Positions 1 to 6,614 of a DNA stretch of 12,536 nucleotides are shown here, one piece after another; position 1 is the first letter of the stretch, and each line of letters opens with the position of its first letter. Source of the DNA: JBGSYN01 sp964412385 (GTDB lineage Bacteria > Pseudomonadota > Alphaproteobacteria > Geminicoccales > Geminicoccaceae). The notes below the pieces were generated by a model that was given only the letters and a program-made list of their open reading frames with translations, did not search any database and was not told the origin of the DNA. The stretch covers positions 1 through 12,536 of the forward strand of contig CAYPOV010000123.1 of assembly GCA_964412385.1 (NCBI GenBank). Reading direction: 5' to 3'. The translations under genes were made by a program, and so were the position numbers.

Positions 1-356
1 CCCTTGATTTGCGTGAGAACATGTTCTGTGCCTAGGGCCGGCGTCGCTTGGCTAACATTGATCCCTGGAAGTGTTTCAGAAGCGGCGCCCTCCTTGCGAT
101 GGGCTTCGAGTTCCTTCTCCAGAGCCTGCTTTTCTTTTGTCAGTGTCGACACTTGCTCTTGGAGGCTTCGCACCGTTTTCTTGGTCTCCTCATGGGCGTC
201 ATCGGCAGTCTTCACCTCGGCTTCGAGATGCTTCGCCTTGCGCTCCCAACCGCCCGCAACATCTTGAAGCGTGGCACTCGCACGTTGTTCGGCAAAGTAC
301 CAGCCAGTGGCACCGCCTACGGCGAGACCTGCAACTAAAAGTAGGAGAATTTCCAT
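1..356 (-). CDS. Membrane-anchored coiled-coil protein, 5' part only (possible helix-hairpin-helix protein)
   Basis: Reading leftwards from ATG at 356-354 the frame stays open to the window edge, giving 119 residues with no stop, so the gene is cut by the left boundary. A GGAG Shine-Dalgarno (plus-strand 364-367) lies 7 nt before the ATG. Residues 1-21 (MEILLLLVAGLAVGGATGWY then F) form one hydrophobic helix, probably an uncleaved membrane anchor. Residues about 38-90 are charged and heptad-like (Glu, Lys, Leu, Gln rich), a likely coiled coil. A Ser/Pro/Thr/Ala linker follows, and the visible end reads EHVLTQIKG. That ending resembles the 'DLTxIKGIG' onset of helix-hairpin-helix modules (COG3743-type) carried by many alphaproteobacterial membrane/coiled-coil proteins. 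This is inference from a few residues. RmuC, which also has a membrane helix then a coiled coil, is the main alternative. The function is unknown; it is transcribed divergently from the ABC exporter. Confidence 0.72.
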   Translation of the reverse strand, partial: MEILLLLVAGLAVGGATGWYFAEQRASATLQDVAGGWERKAKHLEAEVKTADDAHEETKKTVRSLQEQVSTLTKEKQALEKELEAHRKEGAASETLPGINVSQATPALGTEHVLTQIK

Positions 357-530
357 CGATCAACTCCATCGTTCGCTTTATCGCCGCGCTCAAGACACTT
401 AAGCGACCATAAAACTGAATGCGACAAGCAAGTTCAACTATTGCGGGCTCTCATGGCATAAGCAACCGCACGTTGATCGTAAACGCAATTCCTTACCAAA
501 TTCCTGCGTAGTCGCGGTAGGTCAGGACGA
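357..530. other. Divergent intergenic region (174 bp)
   Basis: This stretch separates the leftward coiled-coil gene from the rightward ABC exporter and must hold promoters for both unless one is leaderless. It is visibly more AT-rich than the genes. I see no convincing -35/-10 pair in either direction. A GATAAA-like element on the minus strand (about 376-381) could be a -10 for the left gene. A 7-bp direct repeat AATTCCT occurs at 487-493 and 499-505, just upstream of the exporter start. No RNA gene or small ORF with a good ribosome binding site was recognised. Confidence 0.5.
364..367 (-). promoter_or_regulatory. Shine-Dalgarno GGAG of the truncated coiled-coil gene
   Basis: On the minus strand GGAG is followed by 7 nt and then ATG at 356-354. 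The ideal spacing supports both the reality of this partial gene and its start. Confidence 0.6.
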
Positions 531-2348
531 ATGACATCGAACCGTGCCTCAACTCACCCCGCTTATGGCTGGCGTCGCCTCGGCACGACACTCTGGCCCT
601 ATCTCTGGCCCAAGGACGCGCCGACCCTGCGAGCGAGGGTGATTTTGGCGGTCACGATCCTCATCACCGCCAAGCTCATCAACATTCTGGTCCCCTTTTT
701 TCTCAAAGCGATCGTCGACGGGCTCGATACCACAGGTGTGTTGGTCATCCCGTTCGCGGCAATCTTCGCCTATGGTGCGGCACGGCTCACAAGTGCGCTT
801 TTTGCCAATCTCCGCGACGCCGTCTTCGCCCGAGTTGGCTATCGAGCGGGGCGCCAGTTGGCGTTGCGCACCTACAAGCATCTCTTCGATCTTTCCTTGC
901 GCTACCACCTTGATCGCCGAACGGGCGAACTCTCACGCGCAATCGAACGCGGGGTCAAAGCGCTCAGCTTTATGCTGCGAATTGCGCTCTTCAACCTCGT
1001 GCCTACGCTCTTCGAGTTCTCTTTGGTGATCGCGATACTCCTTGTTCGTTACAATTGGAGCTTTGCAGCGATCACGTTTTTTACGATCGTCGGCTATGCC
1101 TGCTTCACGGTTTTCACGACCGAGTGGCGCATGAGATTCCGACGGCAAATGAATGACGCCGACAATCTGGTAGGTGCGCAATCGGTCGATGGATTGATCA
1201 ATTACGAGACCGTCAAATCCTTCACCAATGAAGGCTACGAGGCTCGCCGTCTCGATCAGGCTTTATCCCGTTACGAGGATGCCGCCGAGCGCACCGAATT
1301 CAGCCTTTCAGCACTCAATGCGGGTCAAGCAGCCATCATCGCCATCGGTGTCACGCTCATCATGATCGAAGCGGCACGACGCGTCGTGTCAGGTGAGCTT
1401 ACCGTCGGCGATGTCGTTCTGGTCAATGCCTTCATCCTGCAGCTCTATCAGCCGTTGAATTTTTTAGGTGTGGCTTACCGCGAGATTAAGCAGGCTGTTA
1501 TCGATCTTGAAAACATCGACGGGCTCTTGGACCTGCTGCCCGAAATCCAGGATCGGCCGAACGCGATCACCTATCAACCGAGCAGTGCGCGTATCACGTT
1601 CGAGAAGGTTTCCTTCGCGTATGACGCACGGCGAGCGATCCTTGAGGATGTGTCGTTTACCGTCCCTGCAGGCAGGAAACTCGCGGTCGTCGGATCATCA
1701 GGGGCTGGAAAGTCGACGATCGTCCGCCTGCTATTTCGATTTTATGAGACCGAGCGAGGCCAAGTCCTCGTCGACGATTTCGATATTCGCGACATCACTC
1801 AAGAATCGTTGCGGCAAGCGATCGGCGTCGTGCCGCAAGATACGGTACTCTTCAACGACACGATCGAGGCCAACATCGCCTATGGAAGGCCCGGTGCGAC
1901 GCGCAACGACGTCATCGAGGCAGCGAGAACCGCGCAGATCCATCAGTTCATCGATGACCTACCCGATGGCTACGCGACACTAGTTGGTGAGCGCGGATTG
2001 AAACTTTCGGGCGGAGAGAAGCAGCGGGTGGCGATCGCACGGGTGATGCTCAAGGATCCGGCGATTTTGGTGCTCGACGAAGCAACCTCGGCTCTCGACA
2101 CACGTACCGAGCAAGCGTTGCAAGAAGCGCTCAAAAGAGTTGCGCAAGGACGCACCACATTGGTCATCGCCCACCGTCTTTCCACCGTCGTGGATGCCGA
2201 CGAGATCTTGGTCTTGGAATCGGGGCGTGTCGTCGAACGCGGATCATTCGAAACACTCATTCAAGCGAACGGCCACTTCGCAGAGATGTGGCGGCGTCAA
2301 CAGCAAGCGCCAAGCGCGCAAGACGCTAGCCGACAACCGGTAACGTAA
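531..2348 (+). CDS. Atm1/HMT1-type ABC exporter, fused permease and ATPase
   Basis: The 605-residue half-transporter has the usual full length for heavy-metal-tolerance/Atm1 exporters (a class that moves glutathione-linked or persulfide/metal species across the inner membrane) and should act as a homodimer. Residues about 35-320 are the transmembrane domain, starting with LWPYLWPKDAP and a hydrophobic run VILAVTILITAKLINILVPF. The segment SVDGLINYETVKSFTNE (218-234) is characteristic of the Atm1 group. The nucleotide-binding domain (about 353-590) is intact: Walker A GSSGAGKST (388-396), Q-loop Gln436, signature LSGGEKQ (492-498), Walker B ILVLDE (512-517) and switch His548. The start is ATG at 531 with AGGA at 524-527, rather close (3 nt), or AGG at 519-521 (9 nt). 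The end overlaps the convergent kinase gene by 23 bp. The substrate cannot be read from sequence; the assignment to this family is firm. Confidence 0.95.
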   Translation: MTSNRASTHPAYGWRRLGTTLWPYLWPKDAPTLRARVILAVTILITAKLINILVPFFLKAIVDGLDTTGVLVIPFAAIFAYGAARLTSALFANLRDAVFARVGYRAGRQLALRTYKHLFDLSLRYHLDRRTGELSRAIERGVKALSFMLRIALFNLVPTLFEFSLVIAILLVRYNWSFAAITFFTIVGYACFTVFTTEWRMRFRRQMNDADNLVGAQSVDGLINYETVKSFTNEGYEARRLDQALSRYEDAAERTEFSLSALNAGQAAIIAIGVTLIMIEAARRVVSGELTVGDVVLVNAFILQLYQPLNFLGVAYREIKQAVIDLENIDGLLDLLPEIQDRPNAITYQPSSARITFEKVSFAYDARRAILEDVSFTVPAGRKLAVVGSSGAGKSTIVRLLFRFYETERGQVLVDDFDIRDITQESLRQAIGVVPQDTVLFNDTIEANIAYGRPGATRNDVIEAARTAQIHQFIDDLPDGYATLVGERGLKLSGGEKQRVAIARVMLKDPAILVLDEATSALDTRTEQALQEALKRVAQGRTTLVIAHRLSTVVDADEILVLESGRVVERGSFETLIQANGHFAEMWRRQQQAPSAQDASRQPVT

Positions 2349-3726
2349 CGCGAGCCAAGAGGCCGCCGCCCGTGCGCTCATCCAGCGTGATCTCACCGCC
2401 ATGACTGCGGACGATGCTTTGCGCCACCGAAAGGCCAAGACCGGTACCACCGGTTTCCCGCGATCTCGAGCTCTCAAGCCGATAGAAAGGATCGAAGACC
2501 TTGTCGCGCTCCGACTTCGGAATCCCCGGCCCGCGATCGGCAATTTCGAGAATGATGTCCCCTTCGCGTTTTCTGAGTTGGACCTCGGCATTGCCACCAT
2601 AGGTCACGGCATTGAGCAGCAAGTTGTCGAGTGCGCGGCGCAGCGCAACAGGACGGCAAGCATGGACGAGATGCTCGGGACCTGAATAGTCGGTTACATG
2701 GCCCTGGTCATTGAGATCATCCAAAGCGGCTCGTACGAGGGCTGCGATATCGGTCGCGGCCAGGGCCTCGCTGCGTGCCTCGTCGCGAGCAAAGGTAAGG
2801 CTGGTTTCCAGCATGGTTTGCATATCATCGAGGTCGCGGATGGCTTTGGCCTGTTGATCCCGATCATCGATAAACTCCGCGCGCAGCTTCAATCTGGTAA
2901 TCATTGTCCGCAAATCATGGCTCAAAGCTGCAAGCATGCGCGTTCGATCATCGAGATAACGTTTGAGCCGCGACTGCATAAGGTTGAAGGCGTGAGCCGC
3001 AGCGACGACCTCACTTGGCCCGCCTTCCTTCATCGGTGGCGTCTCGAGGTTGGTTCCTAGCCTCTCCGCGTGGGTTGCAAGCTCGCGAAGCGGTCTTGCC
3101 ATGCGCCGGATGGCAAGAAATGCCAAGAGCGAGAGAGCCGCGAATGACACGCCGATCCACAAGACCAGCTGGGCCGCCCATCGAAGCGATGTTGCTTCTG
3201 CTGGAATACGAAACACCAACCACTGCCCGTCATCCAGGCGCGTTGCAATTTCGAGCTTGCGCCGACTGGGTAAGAGGTCGGGGGCCTCTCCGGGCTCAAG
3301 ACCTCTTGTTTTACGAAGAAGCCGAAGTCGTTCTGGCCCACGCTCCTCGTCATTCAACCTTATCCGGATCTCGCGGCCGCGAAACGGACTTTGCTGGCGT
3401 CCGATGGCCCGGAGCACACGCCTCGAAAAGTCTCCCTGTTCAGAACTCTCAAAAGGCGGATCACTATAGATACTGACACCGAGTGTCGGACTGTTGACGG
3501 CGAGCACGGCAAGCCGCCGTTCGAGTGGAGGGCTTGCTTCGATCAAGCGCAAGGCAGCGGCCATGCGGTGGCCGCTGGAGAATTGGAAAAGACGGCTTCC
3601 GGCATCGGCTTCCCGCCACAAAAAGACGCCGAGGGCCGCAAGTTGGACCGTAAGAATAACACCGATCAGAATGACACCGACGCGCGCACCAAAACCCTTG
3701 GGCAACCACTTGGTCAAACGCGTCAT
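2326..3726 (-). CDS. Sensor histidine kinase, EnvZ/RisS-like
   Basis: A membrane sensor kinase of 466 residues from ATG 3726. Residues about 14-36 form the first membrane helix, about 37-183 the periplasmic sensor region, and about 184-208 the second helix (LVLWIGVSFAALSLLAFLA). A HAMP linker (about 205-258) and HisKA follow, with the phospho-acceptor in LSHDLRTMITRLKLR (His270). HATPase_c has an N-box with Asn368/Asn372 (LDNLLLNAV), a G1 box DRGPG (Asp397), an F-box DPFYRLE and a G2 box GGTGLGLS (426-433). The H-box has Met where most HisKA kinases have Pro (HDLRT-P); the HDxxT phosphatase signature is kept. I prefer ATG 3726, one base after the regulator's stop, over an upstream GTG at 3747 that would overlap the regulator by 20 bp. 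Neither has a good Shine-Dalgarno, so translation is probably coupled. The stimulus is unknown. Confidence 0.93.
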   Translation of the reverse strand: MTRLTKWLPKGFGARVGVILIGVILTVQLAALGVFLWREADAGSRLFQFSSGHRMAAALRLIEASPPLERRLAVLAVNSPTLGVSIYSDPPFESSEQGDFSRRVLRAIGRQQSPFRGREIRIRLNDEERGPERLRLLRKTRGLEPGEAPDLLPSRRKLEIATRLDDGQWLVFRIPAEATSLRWAAQLVLWIGVSFAALSLLAFLAIRRMARPLRELATHAERLGTNLETPPMKEGGPSEVVAAAHAFNLMQSRLKRYLDDRTRMLAALSHDLRTMITRLKLRAEFIDDRDQQAKAIRDLDDMQTMLETSLTFARDEARSEALAATDIAALVRAALDDLNDQGHVTDYSGPEHLVHACRPVALRRALDNLLLNAVTYGGNAEVQLRKREGDIILEIADRGPGIPKSERDKVFDPFYRLESSRSRETGGTGLGLSVAQSIVRSHGGEITLDERTGGGLLARVTLPVVG

Positions 3727-3727
3727 C

Positions 3728-4435
3728 CTAGGAGCGTTCGACTGCACTTACTAAGACATAGCCGCCGCCCCGGACTGTCTTGATTAGGTTCGGATCCTTA
3801 GGATCGATTTCGATCTTGCGACGCAATCGGCTTAGCTGGACATCGACGCTTCGATCGAAAGGCAAGGCTTCGCGACCGCGTGTCAGATCGAGAAGCTGGT
3901 CGCGATTCAAGACGCGCTGGGGACGATCGAGAAAGGCGATCAACAAATCATACTCGCCCGTACTCAAGGGTACTAGGACACCATCAGGGTTGCGCAATTC
4001 ACGTTTCGAGGGGTCCAGGATCCAGCCGGCAAATCGATATTGATCGAGGGTCTCCGGCGGCTCCGGGGCCGCGCGCCGCAGCACGGCACGAATGCGTGCC
4101 AAGAGCTCTCGTGGATTAAAGGGTTTCACCAAATAGTCATCGGCGCCCATTTCGAGACCAATGATACGGTCGGTTTCTTCGGCAACCGCCGTTAAGAAAA
4201 CGATCGGAAGATTGCTGCGTGCTCTGAGCCTTCTGCACAGATTGAGACCGTCTTCACCAGGCATCATGATGTCGAGAACGAGAAGATCGTAGCTGCCGTT
4301 ATCGAGCATCTTCGACGCCTCGGCGGCATGAGACGCGGTATCTGCGCGATAATGATGCGTTCGCAAAAACCTTTGGAGAAGATCTCGGATCTCCCGATCG
4401 TCATCACAGATCAGGATGTGTGGCGAGGAGTTCAT
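3728..4435 (-). CDS. OmpR-family DNA-binding response regulator
   Basis: A cytoplasmic transcription factor of 235 residues, the usual length for the family, partnered with the adjacent kinase. The receiver domain (about 6-120) has the acidic pocket Asp11-Asp12, phospho-acceptor Asp55 (LVLDIMMPG), Thr82 and Lys104 (LVKPF). The C-terminal winged-helix domain (about 135-231) ends in the typical LRRKIEIDP...IKTVRGGGYVL. The start chosen is ATG 4435; GAGG lies just before it, with tight spacing. A TTG at 4453 would add six residues but has no ribosome binding site. The stop TAG is followed after one base by the kinase ATG, so the two form an operon. Small dyads in the upstream region (4475-4487 and 4507-4521) could be its own binding sites. 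That is inference. Confidence 0.95.
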   Translation of the reverse strand: MNSSPHILICDDDREIRDLLQRFLRTHHYRADTASHAAEASKMLDNGSYDLLVLDIMMPGEDGLNLCRRLRARSNLPIVFLTAVAEETDRIIGLEMGADDYLVKPFNPRELLARIRAVLRRAAPEPPETLDQYRFAGWILDPSKRELRNPDGVLVPLSTGEYDLLIAFLDRPQRVLNRDQLLDLTRGREALPFDRSVDVQLSRLRRKIEIDPKDPNLIKTVRGGGYVLVSAVERS

Positions 4436-4474
4436 GACCTCATCTAGCAGCAATTCAGGCTAGAATAGGATGAA

Positions 4475-4487
4475 CTTTGTAACGAAG
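4475..4487. promoter_or_regulatory. Near-perfect dyad CTTTGTAACGAAG, possible operator
   Basis: Six-base arms around a central A match except for one T/G pair (CTTtGT-A-ACgAAG). The dyad sits 40 bp upstream of the regulator's ATG. It lies next to a -10-like TATTCT on the minus strand (plus 4462-4467), roughly where a -35 or operator would be. Autoregulation by the response regulator is a reasonable guess but unproven. Confidence 0.3.
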
Positions 4488-4506
4488 TATTGCTTTCAAA
4501 GGTCAT

Positions 4507-4521
4507 GCAACAAACTGTTGC
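4507..4521. promoter_or_regulatory. Perfect inverted repeat GCAACA-aac-TGTTGC
   Basis: Perfect 6-bp arms with a 3-nt spacer, midway between the divergent regulator and rpiB genes. It overlaps the place where a -35 for rpiB would fall if TATGCT (4534-4539) is the -10. Its size and position suit a dimeric DNA-binding protein. No regulator can be named. Confidence 0.35.
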
Positions 4522-4533
4522 CGAAATCTTCTC

Positions 4534-4539
4534 TATGCT
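4534..4539 (+). promoter_or_regulatory. Candidate -10 element for rpiB and downstream genes
   Basis: TATGCT matches four of six bases of the sigma-70 -10 consensus. No good -35 lies 16-18 bp upstream (CAAACT at 17 bp). If it is used, transcription would begin near 4546, after the ATG at 4542, and this would favour the TTG start of rpiB at 4575. Confidence 0.2.
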
Positions 4540-4563
4540 AGATGTCGTGGTTATGGGCCAATT

Positions 4564-4567
4564 GGAG
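4564..4567 (+). promoter_or_regulatory. Shine-Dalgarno GGAG that decides the rpiB start
   Basis: GGAG is followed by 7 nt and TTG at 4575. The in-frame ATG at 4542 has no purine-rich sequence before it, so this site argues for the TTG start. Confidence 0.5.
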
Positions 4568-4574
4568 ACCACAT

Positions 4575-5009
4575 TTGCCACCTGACACGATCGCCATTGC
4601 CGCCGACCACGGTGGATTTGCGTTGAAGGAACTGATTGCCCAAAATCTTAGGGAGCGTGGTCACGACGTACTCGACCTCGGGACACATGACGAACAGTCC
4701 GTTGACTACCCCGACTATGGCCGGTCTCTCGCCGAAGCTCTGGGCAACGGCCGCGCGCAACGAGGTGTCATCGTCTGCGGTACAGGGATTGGCATCAGCA
4801 TTGCGGCAAACCGATATGCGCATGTGCGTGCCGCTGTTTGCCATGATGTTTCGACTGCCCGCCTGGCGCGCCAGCACAATGATGCCAACGTGCTCGCGAT
4901 GGGGGCCCGCGTGACAGGGCCGGCAGTCGCACTCGATTGCCTGGAGGTTTTTCTTCAAACCAAATTTGAAGGAGGGCGCCATGCCAGGCGTGTCGACAAG
5001 CTCGGCTGA
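4575..5009 (+). CDS. rpiB: Ribose 5-phosphate isomerase B
   Basis: It interconverts ribose 5-phosphate and ribulose 5-phosphate in the cytoplasmic pentose phosphate pathway; ribulose 5-phosphate is also the substrate of RibB, encoded downstream. From TTG 4575 the protein has 144 residues, the normal RpiB length. Visible motifs are TIAIAADHGGF at the N terminus (Asp11-His12), the catalytic Cys68 and anion-binding loop in VIVCGTGIGISIAANR, HNDAN (101-105), and the C-terminal GGRHARRVDKL. An upstream in-frame ATG at 4542 would add 11 residues (MSWLWANWRPH) that are not typical of the family and has no Shine-Dalgarno. The TTG has GGAG at 7 nt. The gene is first in a co-directional run and nrdR follows after 6 nt. 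In many alphaproteobacteria glyA lies between these two; here it does not. Confidence 0.93.
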   Translation: MPPDTIAIAADHGGFALKELIAQNLRERGHDVLDLGTHDEQSVDYPDYGRSLAEALGNGRAQRGVIVCGTGIGISIAANRYAHVRAAVCHDVSTARLARQHNDANVLAMGARVTGPAVALDCLEVFLQTKFEGGRHARRVDKLG

Positions 5010-5015
5010 GCGACA

Positions 5016-5483
5016 ATGAAGTGTCCGTTTTGCGGATCAGAGGAAACGCAGGTCAAGGACTCGCGCCCTGTTGAGGACGGGATTTCCATCCGCAGACGCC
5101 GACAATGTAATAACTGCGGCGCACGCTTCACGACCTTTGAGCGTGTGCAGTTGCGTGAATTGACTGTGCTAAAGCGAGATCAGCGCCGCGTGCCTTTCGA
5201 TCGAGAAAAGCTCGCTCGCTCAATCAGGATCGCAACCCGCAAACGCGGAATCGGCGACGAGCAAATCGAGCGCATCGTTAACGGCATTGTCCGACGCATT
5301 GAAACCAGCGGCGAAAGCGACATCCACTCGAAGCAAATTGGCGAGTTTGCCATGGAGAGTTTAGCTGAACTCGATGAAGTCGCTTATGTCCGCTTCGCTT
5401 CCGTCTATCGTGATTTTGTCAACGCCCGCGATTTCGAAGAGTTTATCGGCCGGCTCCATGATCGCGAAAAACAACTCTCGTGA
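5016..5483 (+). CDS. nrdR: Transcriptional repressor NrdR
   Basis: NrdR senses ATP/dATP and represses ribonucleotide reductase genes by binding NrdR boxes. The 155 residues match the family length. The N-terminal zinc ribbon has its four cysteines: Cys3 and Cys6 (KCPFCGSEE) and Cys31 and Cys34 (QCNNCGARFTTFER), with the basic RRRR stretch between them. The ATP-cone domain occupies about 49-139 (VLKRDQRRVPFDREKL ... VAYVRFASVYRDF). ATG 5016 follows rpiB by 6 nt with only a weak TGAG before it. The TGA stop overlaps the ribD GTG by 4 nt (GTGA). The gene is conserved next to ribD in alphaproteobacteria, with no obvious functional link to flavin synthesis. Confidence 0.97.
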   Translation: MKCPFCGSEETQVKDSRPVEDGISIRRRRQCNNCGARFTTFERVQLRELTVLKRDQRRVPFDREKLARSIRIATRKRGIGDEQIERIVNGIVRRIETSGESDIHSKQIGEFAMESLAELDEVAYVRFASVYRDFVNARDFEEFIGRLHDREKQLS

Positions 5484-6613
5484 GCGATTGGATCGATCCT
5501 CGATGGATGCGCATGGCATTGCACCTCGCATCACGTGGCCTGGGACAGGTGTGGCCCAATCCTGCCGTCGGCTGCGTGCTGGTCCGACAAGACAACGATC
5601 GCACCACAGTTGTCGGCCAGGGCTGGACCCAGCGCGGAGGACGTCCTCACGCCGAAACGGTTGCCATTGACGGTGCAGGTGAGTTGGCCAACGGTGCCAC
5701 GGCTTACGTTTCTCTTGAGCCTTGTTCCCATCATGGCAAGACGGGTCCCTGTACCGAAGCCTTGATCAAAGCGGGGATCTCTCGCGTCGTCGTCGCCTCC
5801 GAGGACCCTGATCCGCGTGTCTCGGGCCAAGGCATTACTAGGCTTCGCGAGGCTGGAATCGAGGTCGCATCAGGTTATCTTGAGCGCGAAGCTCGTCGCC
5901 TCAATCAAGGGTTTTTCTCTCACATTGAACGTCAGCGGCCTTACGTGGCCCTCAAGCTCGCGATTTCACTCGATGGCAAAATTGCAGCATGTGACGGAAC
6001 AAGCCAATGGATCACCGGCGAAAAATCCCGCGACTACGCTCACTGGCTGCGCGCGATCCATGATGCCGTACTGGTCGGAAGCGAAACCGTTCTTGCCGAT
6101 AATCCTCAACTCACCTGCCGGCTTTCTGGCCTTGCAGACCGATCGCCGGTTCGTGTGGTGCTGGACCGTAGGCTTCGCATCCCGATCGATTCCAAGCTCG
6201 TCGACAGCGCTGGCGCTGTCCCTTTGTGGATCGTCACGAGCGAGCGTGCGGCTAAACAATCGTCGCCTGTGCTCGATTCCTTGGGCATTGACTTTCTCTT
6301 GCTGAGCGAAGATGCCCAGAAGTCAAACATGATGAGCCATGTTCTCGCCCGGCTCGCCGAACGCGGAATCACCCGCCTCCTGGTCGAGGGCGGCTCAAAA
6401 ATCGCCGGTGCGCTTCTTTCCGCAAAACTGGTCGACAAACTCTATCTCTTTCAGGCACCGATCATACTGGGTGGGGATGCGGTATCCGCATTCGAACTCG
6501 ATGGTCTAGGGGCGCCGGACAAGGCGCCGCGCTGGCATGCGGTTGCTGAACGTCATTTCGGCCCCGATCTGTTGCGTGTGTACGAATACAACAATGATCG
6601 GCGAGAAGACTAA
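5480..6613 (+). CDS. ribD: Bifunctional pyrimidine deaminase/reductase RibD
   Basis: It carries out the second and third steps of the pyrimidine branch of riboflavin synthesis: deamination of the diaminopyrimidinone phosphate, then NADPH-dependent reduction of the ribose chain. The 377 residues are normal. The N-terminal deaminase domain (about 8-145) has the zinc/catalytic motif His57-Ala-Glu59 (PHAETVAI) and Cys82 and Cys91 in PCSHHGKTGPCTEALI. The reductase domain (about 153-370) begins RPYVALKLAISLDGKIA and carries LVEGGSKIAGALL (301-313). The start is GTG 5480, sharing GTGA with the nrdR stop; no Shine-Dalgarno is seen, so it is probably translationally coupled. In-frame ATGs at codons 10 and 12 fall inside the conserved PRWMRMAL stretch and are less likely. 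ribE follows after one base. Confidence 0.97.
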   Translation: MSDWIDPRWMRMALHLASRGLGQVWPNPAVGCVLVRQDNDRTTVVGQGWTQRGGRPHAETVAIDGAGELANGATAYVSLEPCSHHGKTGPCTEALIKAGISRVVVASEDPDPRVSGQGITRLREAGIEVASGYLEREARRLNQGFFSHIERQRPYVALKLAISLDGKIAACDGTSQWITGEKSRDYAHWLRAIHDAVLVGSETVLADNPQLTCRLSGLADRSPVRVVLDRRLRIPIDSKLVDSAGAVPLWIVTSERAAKQSSPVLDSLGIDFLLLSEDAQKSNMMSHVLARLAERGITRLLVEGGSKIAGALLSAKLVDKLYLFQAPIILGGDAVSAFELDGLGAPDKAPRWHAVAERHFGPDLLRVYEYNNDRRED

Positions 6614-6614
6614 G

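Noticed and set aside
399..413. CtrA-like site TTAA-N7-TAAA in the left divergent region
   Set aside because: It matches seven of eight bases of TTAA-N7-TTAA, but a rough estimate gives about one such match by chance in a window of this size and composition.
442..470. TGCGG...CCGCA inverted repeat with a 19-nt spacer
   Set aside because: Five-base arms with such a long spacer are expected by chance and no further pairing supports an RNA structure.
487..505. Direct repeat AATTCCT twice, 12 bp apart, upstream of the exporter
   Set aside because: It is too short to claim as a regulator site without conservation data; it is only noted in the intergenic entry.
3727..3747. GTG start of the histidine kinase at 3747
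   Set aside because: It would overlap the regulator by 20 bp and adds seven non-conserved residues. ATG 3726, one base after the regulator's stop, fits coupled translation better, though GTG cannot be excluded.
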